Origin: Methylotenera sp965234545
GTDB taxonomy: Bacteria; Pseudomonadota; Gammaproteobacteria; Burkholderiales; Methylophilaceae
DNA: 64,000 nucleotides
Assembly: GCA_965234545.1 (NCBI GenBank)
Contig: OZ248348.1
Span: 1,178,001 to 1,242,000 of the forward strand
Reading direction: 5' to 3'
This document shows positions 43,230 to 50,683 of this stretch, piece after piece (position 1 is the stretch's first letter; each line of letters starts with the position of its first letter). The position numbers and the translations under genes were made by a program. The notes below the pieces were generated by a model. It had not been told where the DNA came from and made no database searches. It saw only the letters and a list, made by a program, of their open reading frames with translations.

Positions 43230-43243
43230 GCTTGGTTGGCGTT

Positions 43244-44527
43244 TTAAACCGGCCGACTAATCGGCAAGCGCAAACTCACGCAGGTGCCATTAGCGCTAGT
43301 TCGCCAGTCGATCTCGCCGCCTATGGCCGTGGCTCGGCTTTTTTGTCCAGACAAGCCCATGCCACCACTGCTCAAGGCTTGCTCCAGCAAAAAGCCTTGG
43401 CCGTTATCGCTCACCGTCACCACCACATAATCGCCCTCAGTGTAGGTGGCCACACTGACTTCGGTGGCTTGCGTGTGCTTAATAATATTGGCAAAGGTTT
43501 CTTGCAATATGCGCAGTATATGTAAAGCATTTTTAGGGTCTAGCCACGGCAGGGCAGGAATTTTTTCAACTTGCCATAGCAAGGCTATGCCAGTGCTCTC
43601 TAAGCGCGGACCTAAGCGAAAACGCAAGGTAGCCAGAAGCAGCAATAAATTATCGTCCACCGGCTCCATGGAATCGATGGCCAATTTAAGGTCGTCTATG
43701 CAGCCTTTCAACACGTCAGCCAACTCACTGGCATCCATTTTGTTGTGTTCAACCACACGCAACGCACTGATCAAGGAGGAGCCCAAGCCGTCGTGCATGT
43801 CTTGCATCAAGCGTTGCCGTTCTTGCTCTAGGGTTTGTTTGTATTCGATGGCACGTAACTTAGCGTGGCTGTCGGCCAATTCAAAACGCACTTCGATGGC
43901 TGCTCTAGTGGCCCGCGCACTGTTTTTTGCTTGGCCCAGTAGCGAGATGAAATAGATGCCTATGCCTAGCGTCAGTATTTGATAAGTGCTGCCACCCAAA
44001 GACCAAAGTTTAGCGCTTATCATTAAGGCTTGTGGGGTAGCAAATGCCAAATACAACAAAGGCACCGGCGACTGGGTGGCCAAACCGCCGCCTAACATAC
44101 CTGAAAATACAGCACAGACCAAGACCAAACCAGCCGAATCCGCCAAGCCCAGCGCTAAGTGGGGCAACAAACCCCAAAGCAGGCCTTCCATCAAATTTAA
44201 ACTTATTAAGGTGTAGGCAATCGATCGTGCTTGCGTAAACGCGATGGGCGACGCTAACTTACGCCTGGCATAAAACTGTAAATTTAAATTGGATAAGACA
44301 ACCGCCACACCCCACCAGGCCAGCATTGTTTGATTGCTGGGATTGACCAAAGCCATATACAACAACGGTGGCAACAAATTAACCGGCAGCGTGCTCCGGA
44401 AATTACTCATCACCAAGCGTAATTGCTCGATTAGAACTCGGTCATGCGAAAAGCGAAGTGGATTAATGATCTTCAAGTCTGCAAACATGTCCAGCTTACC
44501 CCAACAAACCTTGATGCCGCGCTTCAT
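43244..44527 (-). CDS. NarX/LiaS-type membrane histidine kinase
   Basis: A 427-residue sensor kinase. The N-terminal half has about six membrane spans with no recognisable extracytoplasmic sensor domain; the second half has a HisKA_3 domain with the phosphoacceptor His in QDMHDGLGSSL (near residue 243) and an HATPase domain with N-box ETFANIIKH, VSDNGQGF and GGMGLSGQ. Such kinases pair with LuxR/NarL-type regulators like the gene directly upstream, which it overlaps by 32 bases. The start at 44527 has GAGG seven bases before it; ATG 44488 is an alternative. It is divergent from the TPR-secretin gene. Signal unknown. Confidence 0.88.
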   Translation of the reverse strand: MKRGIKVCWGKLDMFADLKIINPLRFSHDRVLIEQLRLVMSNFRSTLPVNLLPPLLYMALVNPSNQTMLAWWGVAVVLSNLNLQFYARRKLASPIAFTQARSIAYTLISLNLMEGLLWGLLPHLALGLADSAGLVLVCAVFSGMLGGGLATQSPVPLLYLAFATPQALMISAKLWSLGGSTYQILTLGIGIYFISLLGQAKNSARATRAAIEVRFELADSHAKLRAIEYKQTLEQERQRLMQDMHDGLGSSLISALRVVEHNKMDASELADVLKGCIDDLKLAIDSMEPVDDNLLLLLATLRFRLGPRLESTGIALLWQVEKIPALPWLDPKNALHILRILQETFANIIKHTQATEVSVATYTEGDYVVVTVSDNGQGFLLEQALSSGGMGLSGQKSRATAIGGEIDWRTSANGTCVSLRLPISRPV

Positions 44528-45188
44528 AAATGGCCTCTGTTTTCGACTTCACTTTAAGCTTGGCGTAAATACGTCGCACAAACGTCAGCACGGTATGCGG
44601 AGACAGTGCCATTAAACCGGCAATTTCATTGGTGGAAAACCCCTTGGTGATGTATTCCAGCACTTCTTGTTCTCGGCTGGACAAACCCGTCATGGGCTTA
44701 ACAAGGCTTGGGTTGTCTGTGCTGGCAGTTTTTTTATTAGCCTGCTGAAAGCGCGTGAGTATTTTTCGTGCAATGAGAGGGCTAATCGGACTTCCGCCGC
44801 AGTGCAGGCTGCGTATTTCATACACCAGGTTTTGCGGTGCACTGTCTTTAAGCAAATAACCGCTAGCGCCTGCCTCCAGGGATTGCATCACATGATGTTC
44901 GTCACCAAAGGTAGTGCTGACCATCAAATTGCACTCTGGCCATTGATCGTGCGCTGCACGAATGATGTCTATGCCTGAGCCATCCGGTAAGCCCAGATCA
45001 ATGATCAACACGTCAAGCTGCGGGCCATTTAACATAGTTAACCCTGCGGCATGCGTGCCAACCACTTGTGACAAAACCATGTCCGGTGCACTCGCCAGCG
45101 CATCCCGCATGGCCAGTTGAAAACCGACATCATCGTCTACCAGGGCCACGCGTATGGATGGCATGTGAGTCTTGCTGGGTATGTTCAT
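44496..45188 (-). CDS. NarL/LuxR-type response regulator
   Basis: A 230-residue response regulator. The receiver domain has the acidic pocket (VDDD near residue 17), the phosphoacceptor Asp in IIDLGLPDG (near residue 63) and the KDSAP lysine near 114. A linker precedes a LuxR-type helix-turn-helix (SSREQEVLEYITKGFSTNEIAGLM... LSPHTV, about 163-205). The cognate kinase overlaps its 3' end. Its start faces the TPR-secretin gene across 236 bases with a dyad at 45230-45264, so it may control that operon; this is inference from gene arrangement. Confidence 0.9.
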   Translation of the reverse strand: MNIPSKTHMPSIRVALVDDDVGFQLAMRDALASAPDMVLSQVVGTHAAGLTMLNGPQLDVLIIDLGLPDGSGIDIIRAAHDQWPECNLMVSTTFGDEHHVMQSLEAGASGYLLKDSAPQNLVYEIRSLHCGGSPISPLIARKILTRFQQANKKTASTDNPSLVKPMTGLSSREQEVLEYITKGFSTNEIAGLMALSPHTVLTFVRRIYAKLKVKSKTEAIYEARHQGLLG

Positions 45189-45229
45189 AGCCTATGGTTG
45201 ATTTAAGTATCTTTGGAATGTTGTTCAAT

Positions 45230-45264
45230 TAGCGATGCCTGCATTACTCAATGCATTAGCGCTA
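45230..45264. promoter_or_regulatory. Dyad and direct repeat in the divergent regulatory region
   Basis: TAGCG ... CGCTA flank a region containing TGCATTA twice in direct orientation, 12 bases apart (45240-45246 and 45252-45258). The near-palindrome lies between the response regulator and secretin genes and could be an operator for one or both. No consensus for this regulator is known. Confidence 0.4.
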
Positions 45265-45424
45265 TGAGGCTCATTTATGACCCACTAGCATAGTAAAACA
45301 AATAATGCGCGCTGTAGCCATTTATCTTGTCCCCAGTTCTAGTTACAGACAGCCTTAGCTAGGCTATCTATTATGCCTCTATTGAAGTGCTCTATACATG
45401 CAGCTAGTAGTTAAGGATACAACC

Positions 45425-47395
45425 ATGAAGCAGCTTAGTTTAATTGGATTTGCCAAGACCTTGCTCTTGCCCATTGCGTCCTTAATCAGCGCTTGCTCAT
45501 CCATGCCCAGCAACAGCTTGGCCTTAAACAATACGCCATCCGCCCTAACAACGGATGCGCGCGCTAGCAAATCAGCCATGAACCCAGTGCGCCTATCCAT
45601 GCAATCGGGCGCAGATGCCTTGCTTGCTGGCGATGCAAAATTGGCCAATCACGAATTCAATTTAGCCATAGCGCGGGATTTAAAAAATCCCGCCTTGCAT
45701 GCAGCCAACGCCCTAGCCTACCAAATTCGCACCCGTGCTGGCGAACGGGATTTGTTTGATTTAGCAGAAACAGGTTATTTGGTGGCATTGGAGCAACAAC
45801 ACGATTTTCAACAAGCCGCCGTGCAACTGGCACACCTCTACCTTGAAAACAAACGCTATGCGCAAGCACAACGAGCCGCGGCCTACGCCTTAAAACTGGA
45901 ATCGAAAAATGTGGAGGCCCTGCATTTATTAGCCAGCGCCTCTTATTCGCTAGGTGACGTTGAGTTGTCGCTATGGGCCTTGGAGCAAGCTCGCCTGATT
46001 GCGCCCAATGACAAGTATGCCGCTAATATGGTGCCGGCCATTTATGGCGAAGCCGGCTTAAACGATCAAGCTGAAGCGTACATCAATGAAAACCCAACGC
46101 TATGGAGCCAGCAAGGTGGCGAGCAAGTAAAACGTAGGTTAGAGCAATGGAATGTCGCTTATGCCACCGATCAGGCTAAAACAGACGAGGCTAAAGCCGG
46201 CAGCGATGATGCAGGAGAAAAAGCCAGTGCCAACACACCGGCCCAAAGCGATAGCCAAGGGCCCTTGGTTTACGCCTGGTCCGATTGCGCGCAGGCCTTG
46301 ACCCCGAATGCCGGTGCGGCACAAGCCAGCAGCTCAGACAGCAGCGATTCCAGCACAGTCACACGAGTAGATGAAACCATGGTTTTACCCAGCCTGCCCT
46401 CGCCTTGCAAAAGTCACGCCATGCCGCAAATGGCCATCATAGACGTGGTTATATTGCGCACCAACGAACTCAATGCCAGCAGCACCGGTATTAATTTGCT
46501 GGAAAATTTGGCGGTGACCATACAGCAAAGCTCGAATAAAGTCAGTACGTCTATAGACAATGCCCCATCCACCAGCATTACCACGCTAACCACCAACATA
46601 GGCTTGGGCACCTCTGCCGGTGGCGCCATTGCTTACTCCTTAAACATTGCCAATGTCAGCGGGCAAACCACCGAGGTGGTGTCCAGGCCAAGCTTGCAGG
46701 TTTTAGACAGGCAGGCAGCGCAGTTTTTCTCCGGCTCTAAAATATCCATAGGCTTGACCGGCGGGGTTAACAGCAGCAGCACCTTAAGTGAAGTGAACGT
46801 GGGTTTGAGCTTGTCAGTCACCCCCACCTTCATAGACGAGCAGCAAATGTTACTGAATGTGCGAGCCGCGCACACGTTTTTTGAGCCCGTCACCGGCACG
46901 TCGACGTTTAACCAATCGCTGCAAACTTCGCGCAACATGGTGGCGGCCGCCACAAAAATTCGCATCAATGAAACGTTGGTGCTGTCTGGCCTAACCGAAC
47001 GTGAAGCCATAAGCGGCTCATCCGGCGTGCCCTTACTTAAAGACATCCCTGGGGTGCAGTACTTTTTTTCGAAAAGATCCGTACAAAACTTCAATAAAAC
47101 CGTGCTCATACTGATTACCCCAAGACGCATGGTGGCCTACGGGGAAACCTTGGATCAGGTGCAAGCATTAGACAAAGCCAGCGAACTGGAACCCAAACTC
47201 ATGCAAGAAACCCGACAACGCGCACTGAATGAATTAGGTGGCCGTTGGCCTAATCTTTACCACGCCATACGCCATATGTCGCGCAGCGAGCGTGCCTTTG
47301 GCGTCAGAACTAAGGACATTGAACTGGAAGATTGGAACAGGCCGCAACGCGTTCAAAAGATACTACAAGACGCAGTGAGTTCACTGTACTTATAG
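45425..47395 (+). CDS. TPR-containing secretin-family lipoprotein
   Basis: A 656-residue exported lipoprotein: a signal peptide ends in lipobox ISAC with Cys24, then TPR-like helical repeats from about residue 45 to 235, a polar low-complexity linker (about 255-325) and a secretin C-terminal domain (about 400-570) with the hallmark VPLLKDIPGVQYFF near 534 and a terminal LILITPRRM strand. It thus combines a TPR module with an outer-membrane gate in one chain and lacks the N0/N1 domains of GspD or PilQ in a recognisable form. The start at 45425 follows AAGGA and begins the signal peptide. No ATPase, pilin or inner-membrane platform gene is near. Five small exported proteins follow. Its cargo and partners are unknown. 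Confidence 0.85.
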   Translation: MKQLSLIGFAKTLLLPIASLISACSSMPSNSLALNNTPSALTTDARASKSAMNPVRLSMQSGADALLAGDAKLANHEFNLAIARDLKNPALHAANALAYQIRTRAGERDLFDLAETGYLVALEQQHDFQQAAVQLAHLYLENKRYAQAQRAAAYALKLESKNVEALHLLASASYSLGDVELSLWALEQARLIAPNDKYAANMVPAIYGEAGLNDQAEAYINENPTLWSQQGGEQVKRRLEQWNVAYATDQAKTDEAKAGSDDAGEKASANTPAQSDSQGPLVYAWSDCAQALTPNAGAAQASSSDSSDSSTVTRVDETMVLPSLPSPCKSHAMPQMAIIDVVILRTNELNASSTGINLLENLAVTIQQSSNKVSTSIDNAPSTSITTLTTNIGLGTSAGGAIAYSLNIANVSGQTTEVVSRPSLQVLDRQAAQFFSGSKISIGLTGGVNSSSTLSEVNVGLSLSVTPTFIDEQQMLLNVRAAHTFFEPVTGTSTFNQSLQTSRNMVAAATKIRINETLVLSGLTEREAISGSSGVPLLKDIPGVQYFFSKRSVQNFNKTVLILITPRRMVAYGETLDQVQALDKASELEPKLMQETRQRALNELGGRWPNLYHAIRHMSRSERAFGVRTKDIELEDWNRPQRVQKILQDAVSSLYL

Positions 47396-47449
47396 GGCAG
47401 CGCCCTCTAGTCGCGCTCCTGCGAACAGGGCTTATAAAAAGGAAGACAC

Positions 47450-47686
47450 ATGATGACCATCAATCGTACTTTATTCGCATTACTTACCGTTTGCGCCATT
47501 GCATTTGCCCAAAGTGCTGTTGCACAAGATAAAGCTCCGCCAGACACCGTGGGGAAAAAAGTACCCACGTCAGATCTTGTAAAACCAGTTGATAGCAACA
47601 CACCACCAACTATAAGCAAAATTAACAACGCGCCTACCGCCGACAAAAAAACCAAAAATTGCAAATACCCAGCGCTCGTTTGCTAA
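47450..47686 (+). CDS. Small exported protein with C-terminal cysteine pair (paralogue 1)
   Basis: A 78-residue protein (ATG at 47450, or 47453). A signal peptide ends near AVA-QD (about residue 25); the mature part is a polar, Pro/Lys/Thr-rich linker and ends in two cysteines (CKYPALVC). It resembles the next gene in its signal peptide (NRT-FA-L--CA-AFAQSA), a shared LVKPVD/VIKPVN motif and an INNAPTAD/ISDAPSAN stretch before the cysteines. Not a family I recognise. It is 54 bases after the secretin gene and has a GGAAGACAC leader; all short genes that follow are in the same direction, so a common transcript is likely. Confidence 0.75.
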   Translation: MMTINRTLFALLTVCAIAFAQSAVAQDKAPPDTVGKKVPTSDLVKPVDSNTPPTISKINNAPTADKKTKNCKYPALVC

Positions 47687-47737
47687 CAGCAACACTATCC
47701 GCCATGCCAAACCGCACGTATAAAAAGGAAATTTAAT

Positions 47738-48013
47738 ATGAACTTACATAATCGCACTATCTTTGCTAGCTTAGCCTTATGCGCGCTAGCATTCGCCCAA
47801 AGCGCCACTGCAGATGATCAAGTCAAATCAGACAGCACCATTAAAAGCACTCCTCAGTCCGCTGTAATCAAACCAGTCAATACAACCGTTCCCCCAGGTT
47901 ATGGCAAAGCAACGCCGAGCACTAAAGAATCCAAGATAAGCGACGCGCCTTCAGCCAACAGTAAATCTAAAATGTGCATGATGCCTAATGGGCAAATGGC
48001 ACCGTGCAAATAA
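47738..48013 (+). CDS. Small exported protein with C-terminal cysteine pair (paralogue 2)
   Basis: A 91-residue exported protein, paralogue of the preceding gene. The signal peptide ends near ATA-DD (about residue 25); a Ser/Thr/Pro-rich middle contains VIKPVN and the C-terminus is KMCMMPNGQMAPCK with two cysteines nine residues apart. The leader TATAAAAAGGAA is nearly identical to that of the first paralogue, so the pair probably arose by duplication including the ribosome-binding region. It is 15 bases before the next gene. The cysteines would likely form a disulfide after export. Confidence 0.75.
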   Translation: MNLHNRTIFASLALCALAFAQSATADDQVKSDSTIKSTPQSAVIKPVNTTVPPGYGKATPSTKESKISDAPSANSKSKMCMMPNGQMAPCK

Positions 48014-48028
48014 AAAAGGATTAATAAG

Positions 48029-48520
48029 ATGAAGTTATCTGCAAAAAAATTAACGCTGACAGTCAGCACAACCATGTTATTAGCCTTGGCCAATAGCCAG
48101 GCGATAGCATCCCCACGTCTGTGTGGTTACATCGCGGTGGATAACCCAAACAAAATGGGCATCTTGGCTGAATTTAGCGACAACGATAGCCTGTACCACC
48201 AAAAATGCGATCAAGCGCTGGATGAATCATGGAAGAAGATCCAAAGCAACGCTCAACTTCAATCGCAGAACTGGCGCAAAATCACCCGCACCAAGTGCTA
48301 TGACGTCGGCAAGCAAGGTTTTCTGAACAATGGCGATAGTGCCGATTTACTGTGCAACAACATGGACAGTGATAACGGCTACAAAATCACTAAAATCGGC
48401 AGTGCTGGCGCCACCTTTGAAAAACAAGCCGGATCTAACCCAGGTGGTGTCGGAGGCGTAGCTAACGACATAGACAATGGCGTCAACCAAAGCACCAAAG
48501 CCATCAAGAGCTTATTTTAA
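48029..48520 (+). CDS. Small exported four-cysteine protein (paralogue A)
   Basis: A 163-residue protein with a signal peptide (about residues 1-28, ending AIA-S) and a mature domain of about 105 residues starting at RLCGYIAV. Four cysteines, at RLCG, KCDQA, TKCYDVG and LLCNNM, are all kept in the next gene, so two conserved disulfides are likely. A Gly-rich tail (about 138-163) is extra. The domain matches no family I know. It follows the second paralogue by 15 bases. Confidence 0.8.
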   Translation: MKLSAKKLTLTVSTTMLLALANSQAIASPRLCGYIAVDNPNKMGILAEFSDNDSLYHQKCDQALDESWKKIQSNAQLQSQNWRKITRTKCYDVGKQGFLNNGDSADLLCNNMDSDNGYKITKIGSAGATFEKQAGSNPGGVGGVANDIDNGVNQSTKAIKSLF

Positions 48521-48549
48521 TCAACCAGCAATCATAAAGGACTTTAAAA

Positions 48550-48945
48550 ATGAAAATAATCCATTACCCAGTATTAGCCATGCTTGCCTTAGGCGCATTG
48601 GCTCCTAGCTTAGCGCAAGCCCAATCAGGTTCACGCTTGTGCGGTCACGTGGCCATTGAAACGCCCACCAAAATAGGCCTATTGTTTGAGGCTAGGGACG
48701 ATGACGCTACCTACCACGAGGTATGCGCTCAAGCCATTAATGACACCATGGATAAAATCAATGGCAATGCACAACTTAAATCGATGAAGTGGAAAAAAAT
48801 TGAACGCTTCAAATGTGAGGAAGTGGGCAACATGGGCTTTGTTAACGCAGGCCAGAGCCCGGACATATGCGACAACATGCAAGCTAAAGTTGGGTACAAA
48901 GTAATGAAACAAGGTAAGGCAAACGCCACTTACGAAAAGCAATAA
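48550..48945 (+). CDS. Small exported four-cysteine protein (paralogue B)
   Basis: A 131-residue protein: signal peptide to about residue 24 (AQA-Q), then a domain starting RLCGHVAI that aligns with the preceding gene almost without gaps. All four cysteines are conserved (RLCG, VCAQA, FKCEEVG, DICDNM), as are segments (Y/H)xxC-QA, K-IxxNAQL-S, W(R/K)KI-R and VGxxGF. It lacks the Gly-rich tail of paralogue A. The domain is unknown to me. It lies 29 bases downstream, probably in the same operon. Confidence 0.8.
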   Translation: MKIIHYPVLAMLALGALAPSLAQAQSGSRLCGHVAIETPTKIGLLFEARDDDATYHEVCAQAINDTMDKINGNAQLKSMKWKKIERFKCEEVGNMGFVNAGQSPDICDNMQAKVGYKVMKQGKANATYEKQ

Positions 48946-48971
48946 AAACGTGCTGACTGAATAGCCAATCG

Positions 48972-49008
48972 TCTGCAGTGCGTTGCAATACAGAGGCCGC
49001 ACTGCAGA
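48972..49008 (+). other. Stem-loop between the fourth and fifth small exported genes
   Basis: A perfect 11-bp inverted repeat TCTGCAGTGCG / CGCACTGCAGA with a 15-base loop. It lacks a following T run, so it may be a transcript stabiliser, attenuator or factor-assisted terminator that lowers expression of the fifth gene. Confidence 0.65.
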
Positions 49009-49055
49009 AATTGCATCATTAAACCACTTAGCGATAATCAATCTTGAGGAACACC

Positions 49056-49301
49056 ATGAAAGCAAAACACCATGGCCTGTTTGCGCTTCTGTTAACAGTC
49101 GCCATCATGGCCCCAGCGCATGCAGGGTACGGGCAAACCGATGTTAAGCCGCCACCCCCCAAAGACTTGCCTCCCCCACCACCGGCACCGGAGGCAAAAG
49201 TGATTAAGCCTAGCCCTAAGGCATCCACCACGCCGGCCGTGAAAGTGCCGCCAGTGAAAACGCCAGTCAATGGCGCCACATGCGAGCCGCGCTGCCCATA
49301 A
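49056..49301 (+). CDS. Small exported proline-rich protein with C-terminal CxxxC
   Basis: An 81-residue exported protein. The signal peptide ends near AHA-G (about residue 23); the mature part is a Pro/Lys-rich linker with two poly-proline runs and the motif VIKP also found in the first pair of paralogues, and it ends in CEPRCP. ATG 49056 with GAGGA five bases before is chosen over a TTG 12 bases upstream. It appears to be a third, diverged member of the linker-plus-cysteine-pair type. It is 110 bases after the preceding gene, with a stem-loop between, and is convergent with scpB. Confidence 0.72.
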   Translation: MKAKHHGLFALLLTVAIMAPAHAGYGQTDVKPPPPKDLPPPPPAPEAKVIKPSPKASTTPAVKVPPVKTPVNGATCEPRCP

Positions 49302-49331
49302 CCTCAGGCCTCGTTCCGCTAGGTGGCTGAA

Positions 49332-49898
49332 CTACACGTCGTCGGCTGGAAAGGCAATTTCTTGCTGGGCAAAATCGGCCATGGCCGGCAGTTCGGTCAA
49401 GGACACGATATTGAAGTCATCTAAGAAATGCTTGGTTGTGGCATACAAGGAAGGACGGCCAGGCACGTCACGCTGACCCACCACGTCTATCCAATCGCGT
49501 TCTTGCAATTGACGCATGATAGTCGGATTCATGGTCACGCCGCGTATCTGCTCAATGTCACCACGCGTGACTGGTTGTTTGTAGGCAATAATGGCCAGTG
49601 TCTCCATCACGGCACGCGAGTATTTAAGCTGGCGCTCGGGATTTAATCTGGCCAAAAAAGGTGCAAATTCCGCCCGCGCTTGAAAGCGGTAACCGGTCGC
49701 TACCTGCACTAACTCCATGCTGCGCGATGCCCAGTCCTGCTTCAATTCATCCAGCAGCATGCGCAAGCTGGTGCGCTCTACCCGCTCAACAAAAAGCCGC
49801 GTCATGTCATCCAAGGACAAGGGCTGATTGGCGGTTAACAAGGCCGCTTCCAGCACTTGTTTTAAATCGGCAATGCTGGCTGGCAACTTAGTCGTCAT
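49332..49898 (-). CDS. scpB: Segregation and condensation protein ScpB
   Basis: A 188-residue ScpB of winged-helix type; with ScpA it forms the kleisin complex that works with SMC in chromosome organisation. Typical segments are EAALLTANQPLSLDDM near residue 17, LARLNPERQLKYSRAVMETLAIIAYKQPVTRGDIEQIRGV (visible as separate conserved blocks) and the DVVGQRDVPGRPSLYATT region. It overlaps scpA by 11 bases. Confidence 0.94.
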   Translation of the reverse strand: MTTKLPASIADLKQVLEAALLTANQPLSLDDMTRLFVERVERTSLRMLLDELKQDWASRSMELVQVATGYRFQARAEFAPFLARLNPERQLKYSRAVMETLAIIAYKQPVTRGDIEQIRGVTMNPTIMRQLQERDWIDVVGQRDVPGRPSLYATTKHFLDDFNIVSLTELPAMADFAQQEIAFPADDV

Positions 49899-50670
49899 GG
49901 CGATTGATTTGCAAATAGATGGGTGAAAATGCCGATTGCTGCGTGATGCGCAACAAGCCTTCGCGAGCCAATTCTAATATCGCGAGAAAGCACACCACCA
50001 ACTTAGGAATGCCGTCGGCCAAATCAAACACCTGCCAAAACTCCAGCACGGGTTCGGCTTGCAATTGGCGTAGAATCAAGCTCATGTGCTCACGCACGGA
50101 CAACTCGGCGCGGCTGACTTTGTGGTGTTTAAAGTGGCTGGCACGTTTCAAGACATTGCGCCACGCCTCGGTCAAATCGTCCAGGCTCACTTCCGGCGGC
50201 TTGACCTGGCTGATGTGTTGGTAATAGGCACTGGCGACGGTGATGCCATCGCCCACCTTGGCCATGTCGTCTAGGTTTTCTGCGGCTAACTTAATGGATT
50301 CGTACTCCATCAAGCGCCTCACCAAATCGGCTCTTGGGTCTTGTTCGGTTTCAATTTCCGCCGGCTTGGGTAAGAGGAAGCGGGATTTAATCTCAATGAG
50401 CATGGCCGACATTAATAAATAATCGCCGGCCAACTCCAACTTAATCGCCTGCATTTTTTCCACGTACACCATGTACTGGCGGGTCAATTCCGCCATGGGG
50501 ATGTCCAAAATGTCCAGATTGTGTTTGCGTATCAAATACAGCAACAAGTCTAAAGGCCCTTCAAAGGACTCCAAGTAGACTTCTAGTGCGTCGGGCGGAA
50601 TGTAAAGGTTTTGCGGTAGCTCGGTAAAAGCTTCGCCTTTTATCTTTGCATGGAGCGGGACGTCTATCAC
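49888..50670 (-). CDS. scpA: Segregation and condensation protein ScpA
   Basis: A 260-residue kleisin. The N-terminal FEGPLDLLLYLIRKHNLDILDIP block (residues ~34-56, in two conserved parts) is diagnostic; the C-terminal part is a winged helix (about 185-255). It is 13 bases downstream of trpS and overlaps scpB, so the three form an operon. Confidence 0.94.
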   Translation of the reverse strand: MIDVPLHAKIKGEAFTELPQNLYIPPDALEVYLESFEGPLDLLLYLIRKHNLDILDIPMAELTRQYMVYVEKMQAIKLELAGDYLLMSAMLIEIKSRFLLPKPAEIETEQDPRADLVRRLMEYESIKLAAENLDDMAKVGDGITVASAYYQHISQVKPPEVSLDDLTEAWRNVLKRASHFKHHKVSRAELSVREHMSLILRQLQAEPVLEFWQVFDLADGIPKLVVCFLAILELAREGLLRITQQSAFSPIYLQINRHDD

Positions 50671-50683
50671 GGTGAGGGACAGG

